Shown here piece after piece: positions 1-4,981 of a DNA stretch of 16,240 bases. Made by a program: the position numbers and the translations under genes. Origin of the DNA: JBDKGD01 sp964513095 (GTDB taxonomy: Bacteria > Patescibacteriota > Minisyncoccia > UBA6257 > 2-01-FULL-56-20); NCBI GenBank assembly GCA_964513095.1, contig CAZELH010000016.1, forward strand, positions 1 through 16,240, in the 5' to 3' direction. The notes below the pieces were generated by a model that saw only the letters and a list, made by a program, of their open reading frames with translations, was not told the DNA's origin and did no database searches. Position 1 is the stretch's first letter; every line of letters starts with the position of its first letter.

Positions 1-56
1 TGCGACTGATGAATGTTGAGGCGGGCGATCGATTGGCGGCAGTGGCGATTTTGTAG
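1..56 (+). CDS. gyrA: DNA gyrase subunit A, C-terminal end (partial)
   Basis: Only the last codons are inside the window. The frame entering at base 3 reads RLMNVEAGDRLAAVAIL and stops at TAG (54-56). An arginine-leucine-methionine strand followed by GD-(R/K)-(L/V)-x-x-V-A is how the last beta-propeller blade of GyrA/ParC proteins usually ends, so a type II topoisomerase A subunit is the likeliest identity. GyrA carries the DNA-cleaving tyrosine and the DNA-wrapping C-terminal domain, both outside the window. The gene faces tRNA-Phe and shares a bidirectional terminator with it. With only 17 residues, ParC or another propeller protein cannot be excluded. Confidence 0.6.
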   Translation, partial: RLMNVEAGDRLAAVAIL

Positions 57-81
57 GTTTAGATCAATCTTTCTTGCTTAT

Positions 82-117
82 AAAAACCCCCACATTAGAC
101 GTGGGAGTTTTTATTTT
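82..117. terminator. Bidirectional intrinsic terminator between gyrA end and tRNA-Phe
   Basis: A 12-pair stem (82-93 with 101-112, 7-nt loop) is flanked by A/T tracts on both sides. The one imperfect position is C-A on the plus strand but G-U on the minus strand, so the hairpin is slightly stronger for transcripts leaving tRNA-Phe, where the stem ends in a U run. On the plus strand it is followed by TTATTTT. It lies between two converging genes and can stop both. Confidence 0.75.
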
Positions 118-125
118 CTGTACTG

Positions 126-197
126 TGCCGCGGGAGGGAATTGAACCCCCGACGCCAGCCTCTTCAGGGCTGCGCTCTACCACTGAGCTACCGCGGC
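126..197 (-). tRNA. tRNA-Phe (GAA)
   Basis: The minus strand folds into a full 72-nt cloverleaf. The acceptor stem is GCCGCGG/CCGCGGC, the D stem GCTC/GAGC, the anticodon stem CAGCC/GGCTG with loop CTGAAGA (anticodon GAA, phenylalanine), and the T loop TTCAATT, with discriminator A at 126. The bases after the discriminator are CAG, so CCA is not encoded and must be added by CCA transferase. A TATATT -10 box lies 11 bases upstream of the 5' end. Confidence 0.95.
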
Positions 198-208
198 AAA
201 TATCCTCG

Positions 209-214
209 AATATA
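209..214 (-). promoter_or_regulatory. -10 box of tRNA-Phe
   Basis: TATATT on the minus strand ends 11 nt before the mature tRNA 5' end, placing the start site about 4-5 nt upstream of the tRNA. No convincing -35 was found at 16-18 bp spacing. Confidence 0.5.
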
Positions 215-343
215 CTACACAAATTTCCATATTCCATCAATATGGCCTAAAATTGCATGAAAAAGATTGGTATTGAGAACAACGATTTGAATAATGCTGT
301 ACGGCAAACGATTAACTTCCAAATATCTACCCTTTTCTGTTGC

Positions 344-424
344 TCCCGCCCTCCCTTCTTCGCGTAAAGCTATCCTCCTTCGTTAAAAACTACGGAGGGA
401 CAAGCGGAAGGGCGCGGCGCGGGA
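344..424. repeat. Nested inverted repeat, probable intergenic palindromic element
   Basis: Outer arms TCCCGC (344-349) and GCGGGA (419-424) enclose weaker GC-rich arms (CGCCCT near 348, AGGGCG near 409) and an inner CCTCC (374-378)/GGAGG (394-398) stem. Its GC content contrasts with the AT-rich surroundings. It is not followed by a T tract in a position to serve a neighbouring gene, so it is more likely an interspersed palindromic repeat than a terminator. Copy number elsewhere in the genome is unknown. Confidence 0.5.
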
Positions 425-598
425 ATAACACAAGGAATTCAAATTTGTACTTACAAGAGAGTAAATGCAAACAATTTTTGATTGAAAGCCTATAACCGTT
501 TATTTATAGGGTGATTCCTTTGCCATCTTCTATTTTTTGTAGTACAGTTTTTTCAGTTTCTTGATTCTTTCACTGACACCAACAGAAAAGAGGTTTTT

Positions 599-1012
599 AT
601 GACACAAGCTATGTATACCCCTGTGGACATATGCGTTCCTGTTGAGTCTCCCGCACGCCTTCGCATGCGGTTACGCCAAACACTTCTTTCGGGTTCGGAT
701 TATTTGCGAACTCATTTTCGTCACGTTTCATCTTCGAGCCGTGCTTTTTGGCTCCTTCATTTTTGGGTTGACGGCGTGACTTTCTTTGTCGCGCGATTAG
801 CCAAAGAAGATGTTCTTACGCCTGAGCAGTACACTGTGCTTTTGGATGTAATTGGTGATTTCTTTGATCGCGCTGAAGGGGAATTGTTTAATAAATATTT
901 TGATAATTTTTCGAACACTTCTTCTATTGCCGATTATACAATTATTCTTATTCTTTTCGATGAGTTTATCTACAAGAAGCGAAATTTGTTCGATCCGTTT
1001 CTTGTTTCGTGA
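599..1012 (+). CDS. Hypothetical protein, 137 aa
   Basis: The family was not recognised. The frame has a plausible Shine-Dalgarno (AAGAGG, 588-593, five bases before ATG), one of only two clear ones in the window, and ends at TGA just before a perfect terminator, so it is a real, separately terminated gene. The protein begins with a short polar stretch, then an Arg-rich segment (residues 20-30, RLRMRLRQ), then alternating hydrophobic and charged helices. The aromatic-rich part around 49-66 is too short and polar to be a sure membrane span. There is no signal peptide or recognisable catalytic motif. The upstream gap of about 400 bases means it is transcribed alone. Confidence 0.65.
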   Translation: MTQAMYTPVDICVPVESPARLRMRLRQTLLSGSDYLRTHFRHVSSSSRAFWLLHFWVDGVTFFVARLAKEDVLTPEQYTVLLDVIGDFFDRAEGELFNKYFDNFSNTSSIADYTIILILFDEFIYKKRNLFDPFLVS

Positions 1013-1024
1013 TTTACAAAACCA

Positions 1025-1062
1025 AAACCGTCCCGCTCTCGCGGGACGGTTTCTTCTTTTTT
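1025..1062. terminator. Intrinsic terminator, usable from both strands
   Basis: A perfect 12-pair stem (AAACCGTCCCGC 1025-1036 with its complement 1041-1052) has a 4-nt TCTC loop and is followed on the plus strand by TTCTTCTTTTTT. On the minus strand it is followed by TGGTTTTGTTTT-like sequence. It separates the converging genes ending at 1012 and 1077. Confidence 0.9.
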
Positions 1063-1076
1063 GTGAGATGCGCGCT

Positions 1077-1457
1077 CTACATCATCATCGATGATTTGCG
1101 CATGCCTGCCCACAATGCCCACACGCCGACCACTAAGTGAAGGACGGTGTCTGCTGGATTTTCTAAGCCAGCACCAAGAAAGTCGGTGCTTACAAAGCCA
1201 CTGTATATCGCAAAGAAAATGCCAACGATACCTACGATAATCGTGAGGTATTTTTGGAGCATGCTATTCAATACAAAGCTGGCGATGAGTGCTACAACAC
1301 CGAGCACTAAGTGTGCCCAGTTCTCATAGTTGTCAAACCACCAGTTTGGGCCAAAGATGCTTTGGTTTGCGGTTGGTCCAATGATGCCGAGGAAGCCAAG
1401 GACCGCCACCAACACCAATACGATACCGCCGATAGTCAAAAATTGTTTTGGGTTCAT
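1077..1457 (-). CDS. DUF4383-like small membrane protein, 126 aa
   Basis: Four hydrophobic helices are visible (about residues 7-27, 45-65, 69-90 and 102-119). Two carry the family-type signature: NWAHLVLGVVAL in helix 2 and ENPADTVLHLVVGVWAL in helix 4, matching the N-x-x-H-L-(V/L)-x-G pattern of DUF4383 proteins. That family has no established function. The C-terminus ends KSSMMM, an odd methionine run. The start is preceded by a weak AAAAAGG 12-18 bases upstream, and a strong extended -10 lies about 40 bases upstream, giving a leader of roughly 34 nt. The gene is downstream of dedA on the same strand but has its own promoter overlapping the dedA 3' end. Confidence 0.75.
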   Translation of the reverse strand: MNPKQFLTIGGIVLVLVAVLGFLGIIGPTANQSIFGPNWWFDNYENWAHLVLGVVALIASFVLNSMLQKYLTIIVGIVGIFFAIYSGFVSTDFLGAGLENPADTVLHLVVGVWALWAGMRKSSMMM

Positions 1458-1497
1458 AGAAAAGGATAGACCTTTTTAGCGACCTTTTAATACATTT

Positions 1498-1506
1498 ATT
1501 ATACCA
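1498..1506 (-). promoter_or_regulatory. Extended -10 promoter of the DUF4383-like gene
   Basis: The minus strand reads TGGTATAAT, a consensus TATAAT with the extended TGn element. No good -35 is present (the site at 17 bp is A-rich). The expected start site is near 1491. Confidence 0.7.
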
Positions 1507-1513
1507 TATTTTC

Positions 1514-2326
1514 TTATGTTTTTTTTCTAAATTTATTTTTTATTTTTTCAAGAAATACAATGTTGAGTCCTACGAGTTCGCATCCGATAAAAATGAGCCA
1601 TGCGCCGGGGGTAAATGGAGTAAAGAGTGCAAATATACCGTAGACAATAAGTACAATTCCTATTGTTTTTCGTACTTTTGGATAGCGTTTAATGAGCGCT
1701 GTTTCTCCGGTAATAAATCGTTCTATGAGTTTCTTTTGACGAACAATAGTTACTGCCGATGGAATGAGAGAAAAAGCCACAATTGCCAATACTATTGGCA
1801 AAATATAGCTATCGATATTGGGGATTGTGTTCCCGAGGAAGTATCCCAATAGCGTAAGTCCCGCTCCCCAGAGGAGTGCTCCCGCAATCGAAAAGGTGAG
1901 GTAGAGTTTGTAGGGCATTTTACTGACTCCGGCAAGCACTGGAGCTATTGAGCGAACTACCGGAACGAATCGAGCAAGTATCACTGTTTTTTTCCCATGC
2001 TTTTTGTAAAACACCTCCGCTTCCTCAATGTATTTTTTGTTAAAAAACAATGATTTTTCTTTTGAAAATACTCTTGCCCCGAATGTTTTTCCGAGCCAAA
2101 ATCCAAAGTTGTCTCCAGTGATCGCGGCAATAACGATGGTTATTACTAGGAAATCAATGCTGAGATATCCTTGTGAGGCGAGAAAGCCGGCGGTAAAGAG
2201 GAGGCTGTCTCCGGGTAAAAACACCCCAATGAGAAGTCCTGATTCGATAAATATAATCGCAAACATGCCGAGATAACCGGCAGCTTTTAATAATTCTATA
2301 AGTGTTGATTGAGACAGTAATTCCAT
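1514..2326 (-). CDS. DedA family membrane protein with C-terminal extension
   Basis: DedA proteins are inner-membrane proteins linked to proton-motive force homeostasis and, in recent work, to flipping of undecaprenyl phosphate or phospholipids. Family motifs are intact: FIES (26-29) with LPGD (37-40) in the first re-entrant segment, GD (71-72), and RFVPVVR (119-125) followed by AGVSKM (132-137), which carry the membrane-embedded acidic and arginine residues. A standard DedA ends near residue 200. This one has about 70 more residues, including a helical hairpin with TPFTPGAWLIFIG (236-248), resembling small CPR membrane proteins (from memory, not searched). No Shine-Dalgarno is present and the -10 box sits 7 nt before ATG, so the mRNA is probably leaderless. 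It diverges from the gene at 2365. Confidence 0.9.
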   Translation of the reverse strand: MELLSQSTLIELLKAAGYLGMFAIIFIESGLLIGVFLPGDSLLFTAGFLASQGYLSIDFLVITIVIAAITGDNFGFWLGKTFGARVFSKEKSLFFNKKYIEEAEVFYKKHGKKTVILARFVPVVRSIAPVLAGVSKMPYKLYLTFSIAGALLWGAGLTLLGYFLGNTIPNIDSYILPIVLAIVAFSLIPSAVTIVRQKKLIERFITGETALIKRYPKVRKTIGIVLIVYGIFALFTPFTPGAWLIFIGCELVGLNIVFLEKIKNKFRKKT

Positions 2327-2333
2327 TGCTTAG

Positions 2334-2342
2334 ACTATATCA
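2334..2342 (-). promoter_or_regulatory. Extended -10 promoter of dedA (leaderless)
   Basis: TGATATAGT on the minus strand. Only seven bases separate the hexamer from the dedA ATG, so transcription should begin at or next to the start codon. It shares its intergenic space of 38 bp with the divergent promoter of the gene at 2365. Confidence 0.65.
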
Positions 2343-2352
2343 GATAATTAGG

Positions 2353-2358
2353 TAGAAT
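2353..2358 (+). promoter_or_regulatory. -10 box of the PQ-loop-like gene (leaderless)
   Basis: TAGAAT ends six bases before the ATG at 2365, so the transcript should start on the start codon. A weak TTAGAC lies 17 bp upstream (2330-2335), inside the opposing dedA promoter, so the two promoters overlap physically. Confidence 0.55.
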
Positions 2359-2364
2359 GAGAGC

Positions 2365-2937
2365 ATGCTTGATCGAACGTTTTTATTTGGTTTCGCCACT
2401 ATTATTATTGGTGTTATCAGCTACTCCTTCTATTTTCTTGCTATGTATCGAGGAAGAACAAAACCCGATTCTTTTTCATGGTTTATTTGGGGAGTGCTCG
2501 CCTCTATTACTTTTTTTGCGCAGGTTTCTCGGAATGGTGGTCCCGGAACGTGGGCAACTGCTTTTACTGCGATTGCATGTTTTTCTATCGCACTTATTGG
2601 ATATTTCCGATTTACCACGACCGCTACCTTTGTTGATAAGCTTAGTTTGTGTGGTGCGGGGGTAGCCCTTTTGTTTTGGTATTTCACCAATAATCCTCTT
2701 TGGACAGTTGAGATTGCAATTGCTATCGGCGCCATAGGATTTATTCCCACCTTTCAAAAAGCATTTTATGCTCCTAGTGAAGAAACTGCTGTTACTTATT
2801 TCCTCAATGCGTGTAAGTTTGGGTTAGCTTTATTTGCGTTACAGTCTTTTCAGCCGGTGACGTGGCTGTATCCGGCGGCACTGACTGTGATGAATACTTC
2901 CCTTGCCGCGGTTATTGTGACTCGCCGAATTATCTAG
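2365..2937 (+). CDS. Six-helix membrane protein, PQ-loop/SemiSWEET-like
   Basis: The 190-residue protein is almost all membrane helices (about 9-28, 37-55, 63-81, 92-108, 113-132 and 148-187). Residues 15-55 and 121-161 align without gaps (8 of 41 identical, both starting IG-x-I and ending F-A-x-x-S), which points to an internal duplication of a three-helix unit. This is the architecture of PQ-loop/MtN3-type transporters. The first repeat has KPDSFSW (33-39) and the second GFIPTFQKAF (125-134) where PQ motifs would lie, but neither has a true Pro-Gln pair. Sugar or amino-acid transport is therefore only a guess. The start lacks a Shine-Dalgarno and follows a -10 by six bases. It ends 2 bp from the convergent regulator gene. 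Confidence 0.7.
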   Translation: MLDRTFLFGFATIIIGVISYSFYFLAMYRGRTKPDSFSWFIWGVLASITFFAQVSRNGGPGTWATAFTAIACFSIALIGYFRFTTTATFVDKLSLCGAGVALLFWYFTNNPLWTVEIAIAIGAIGFIPTFQKAFYAPSEETAVTYFLNACKFGLALFALQSFQPVTWLYPAALTVMNTSLAAVIVTRRII

Positions 2938-2939
2938 CC

Positions 2940-3689
2940 TTATTTATGATCTCGATCGGATGTGTTTTGATTCCACATATTTTCAAAAAAAACTTCCATA
3001 GTGTGATGAATGCCTTCGTCTTCTATTAGAATTCCTACTGGCCGTGTTTTGTTGAGTGAGATAATAGCAACTTTATTGGCGTAGATGAAATTAGCATTGG
3101 TTATGGCGAGTGATTCGGGAAGAAATTGAGTAACCCGCATTTCTTGGCTGTCTTTTTGTTTTAGCCCCATTGTTATTTTTGATTTTGGAGTTAGGAGGCG
3201 CATTCGAAGATAATGGCGGTGTCTATTTTCTGTGAAATCATCCAGATAATTTTTTCCCAAAAGAGCAATCCACTCATCCCAAGGCAGGAGTGCCGAAATA
3301 TGATGCTTTGACTCTATGATGTCATTTAAAATTTGTTTTATTTCGTCGGCTCCGGTGTATGTTCGTACTGTTGGTTTTACTCCGGTGTCGTGGCGGAGCG
3401 ATTGGAGTTCGGGGAGCACCATTTTCAGCGCAGTTTCACTTTCTTTCAGGGTTATGAGTAATTTTTCCGGATTTTCTGCTACCCATATTTTCCTTCTTTT
3501 TTTTAGATATGCGTTTATTAGTCCTTTTTTTTGCAAACTTCGAATGATGGCGTTGGCGGTTGTGCGTGGGAGGTGTGCTTTCGCGGCTATTTCGGTGATA
3601 CTACTGCCCCCGAGTTCAAGCGCCGCAAGGTAGGCGCTTGTTTCGTGGGGGGAGTATCCAAGCCGAGTGATAACTGTTCGGATGTGCAT
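2940..3689 (-). CDS. TrmB-family transcriptional regulator
   Basis: The N-terminal winged helix-turn-helix (about 1-75) includes LGYSPHETSAYLAALELG (10-27), AAKAHLPRTTANAIIRSL (35-52, recognition helix) and the wing KKRRKIWVAENPEKL. A linker helix (75-98) leads to a C-terminal effector domain (about 105-240) of the PLD-like fold found in TrmB proteins, with YTGADEIKQILNDIIES near its start and FFENMWNQ at its end. TrmB proteins often sense sugars and repress transport or metabolism genes; the ligand here is unknown. I chose the ATG at 3689 (249 aa) because the -10 box TGCTACACT lies downstream of the longer candidate start at 3737, and the family domain begins right here. The convergent membrane-protein gene ends 2 bp away and is a candidate target by position only. 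Confidence 0.85.
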   Translation of the reverse strand: MHIRTVITRLGYSPHETSAYLAALELGGSSITEIAAKAHLPRTTANAIIRSLQKKGLINAYLKKRRKIWVAENPEKLLITLKESETALKMVLPELQSLRHDTGVKPTVRTYTGADEIKQILNDIIESKHHISALLPWDEWIALLGKNYLDDFTENRHRHYLRMRLLTPKSKITMGLKQKDSQEMRVTQFLPESLAITNANFIYANKVAIISLNKTRPVGILIEDEGIHHTMEVFFENMWNQNTSDRDHK

Positions 3690-3704
3690 ATAATTTTCAC
3701 GGGT

Positions 3705-3713
3705 AGTGTAGCA
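3705..3713 (-). promoter_or_regulatory. Extended -10 promoter of the TrmB-type gene
   Basis: TGCTACACT on the minus strand carries the TGn extension. The start site is predicted near 3698, about nine bases before the ATG at 3689. This argues against the upstream in-frame start at 3737. Confidence 0.5.
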
Positions 3714-3749
3714 TGAATTTTGCGAAATGACGACCAAGACGTCGTCGCT

Positions 3750-3777
3750 TTGAATCCTTTAAAACCATTGTTATATA
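3750..3777 (+). promoter_or_regulatory. Promoter of the pyrD-nrdJ unit
   Basis: A -35 TTGAAT (3750-3755) and a -10 TATATA (3772-3777) are 16 bp apart, with an extended TG at 3769-3770. The predicted start near 3784 gives a T-rich leader of about 93 nt before pyrD, much longer than other leaders in the window. No pyrimidine attenuator hairpin is evident in it. Confidence 0.6.
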
Positions 3778-3876
3778 AGGGTTTTTACTCACTTTTTCTT
3801 TTCTTCTTTTTGTTTTGATGTGTTTGTGTGATGTTTTATTTAAAAATTAAAAGACCACTATTTCATTTTTTCTGTT

Positions 3877-4962
3877 ATGTACACACGTATCATCAAGCCA
3901 ATTCTTTTCTTGTTTCCTCCAGAGTTTGTTCATGACTTTTTTGTGTGGTTTGGTGAGTTTTTAGGTCGATTTTTTCTGACGCGTTGGATTGTTGGATTGT
4001 TTTGCCAGTACCGCCATCCGTCACTTTGTACCACCGTGCTTGGCATTGAGTTCGAAAATCCCGTTGGGTTAGCGGCTGGTTTTGATAAGGATGTTCGGTT
4101 AACACGTATTATGCCAGCGGTCGGATTTGGTTTTATGGAAGTCGGGGCAGTTACTCGATATCCGTACGGAGGGAATGTTGGTCGTCGGTTGGTGCGACTT
4201 CCGGCGGATTTATCGCTGATTGTCTATTATGGACTCAAAAGTATTGGCGCTGAGGCGGTTGCGGAGAAGGTGAAAAATGCCACATTTGGTATTCCTGTGG
4301 GAATCAATATCGCGAAAACGAATAGGGCGGATATTGTAGGAGAAAAATCGATTGCTGATTACGTGGCCACATATACAATGCTTTCGCGCTATTTTTCGTA
4401 TGTGACGCTTAATGTTTCTTGTCCAAACGCGCAAGATGGGTGCTTGTTTCAAGACCCACGTTTGCTTGATGTTCTTTTAGAAGCTATTGGTCGGGAAAAA
4501 AAACATTGTCCTTTGTTGCTGAAGATATCGAGTCATTTAAGCACTCAAGAAGTCGATGCTATTTTAGCGGTTGTTGGAAAGTATCCGTTTGTGAATGGAT
4601 TTGTGGTTGGTAATCTTTCAAAAAAACGTGATCAACTACATCTCGTTTCCCCACCTTCTCTTTTGGATTCGTTGCCACAGGGTGGAATTTCTGGCGTACC
4701 GATTCGAGATTTGTCCACCGCCCTTATTCGACATATTTATCGTGCCAGTGGGGGAAGATACGTGATTATCGGGTTGGGAGGGATTTTTACCGCCGAAGAT
4801 GCATATGAAAAAATTAAAGCTGGCGCATCCTTGGTGCAAATCATTACCGGACTTATCTACGGGGGGCCGAGCGTGGTGAAGCGAATTAACAAAGGATTGG
4901 TTGAGTTGTTAAAAAAAGACGGGTATGAACAGATTGGTCAGGCGGTTGGGTCGGAATTATAA
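3877..4962 (+). CDS. pyrD: Dihydroorotate dehydrogenase, class 2-like
   Basis: PyrD oxidises dihydroorotate to orotate in pyrimidine synthesis using FMN. The N-terminal helical hairpin (residues 1-45, with KPILFLFPPEFVHDF) is the membrane-docking extension of class 2, quinone-linked enzymes. The barrel follows: NPVGLAAGFDKD (61-72), GFGFMEVGAVT (83-93), INIAK (near 143), NVSCPN (179-184) and the C-terminal FMN-phosphate loops GLGGI and LVQIITGLIYGGP. Two departures are seen. The catalytic base is Cys182, where class 2 enzymes normally have Ser. The segment that usually reads NRxGFNN at the orotate site reads VYYGLKS (116-122). At 361 aa the length is normal. No Shine-Dalgarno is visible. The next gene begins 19 nt downstream, so the two are probably cotranscribed. 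Confidence 0.92.
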   Translation: MYTRIIKPILFLFPPEFVHDFFVWFGEFLGRFFLTRWIVGLFCQYRHPSLCTTVLGIEFENPVGLAAGFDKDVRLTRIMPAVGFGFMEVGAVTRYPYGGNVGRRLVRLPADLSLIVYYGLKSIGAEAVAEKVKNATFGIPVGINIAKTNRADIVGEKSIADYVATYTMLSRYFSYVTLNVSCPNAQDGCLFQDPRLLDVLLEAIGREKKHCPLLLKISSHLSTQEVDAILAVVGKYPFVNGFVVGNLSKKRDQLHLVSPPSLLDSLPQGGISGVPIRDLSTALIRHIYRASGGRYVIIGLGGIFTAEDAYEKIKAGASLVQIITGLIYGGPSVVKRINKGLVELLKKDGYEQIGQAVGSEL

Positions 4963-4981
4963 TCATTTTCATTTATTTTTT

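Larger units (their letters stand above)
198..598. other. Gene-free intergenic region with inverted repeats
   Basis: No credible reading frame was seen. The region holds the tRNA-Phe promoter at its left end, a long nested inverted repeat at 344-424, a smaller hairpin at 489-510 (CCTATAA with TTATAGG, 8-nt loop), and a T-rich stretch (511-580) that presumably contains the promoter of the gene at 599, although no clear -10/-35 pair could be chosen. No known riboswitch, tmRNA, RNase P or SRP RNA signature was recognised. Confidence 0.6.

Noticed and set aside
3730..3747. CGAC...GTCG palindrome between the TrmB gene and pyrD as a TrmB operator
   Set aside because: It is short, overlaps no clear promoter core, and TrmB sites vary too much to assign by eye.
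4925..4981. N-terminal extension of the ribonucleotide reductase starting at ATG 4925
   Set aside because: The extra 19 residues are pyrD coding sequence read in another frame, and the ATP-cone begins well after the ATG at 4982.
4963..4981. Possible cobalamin riboswitch before the B12-dependent reductase
   Set aside because: The gap is only 19 nt, far too short, and the upstream pyrD leader shows no B12-box.
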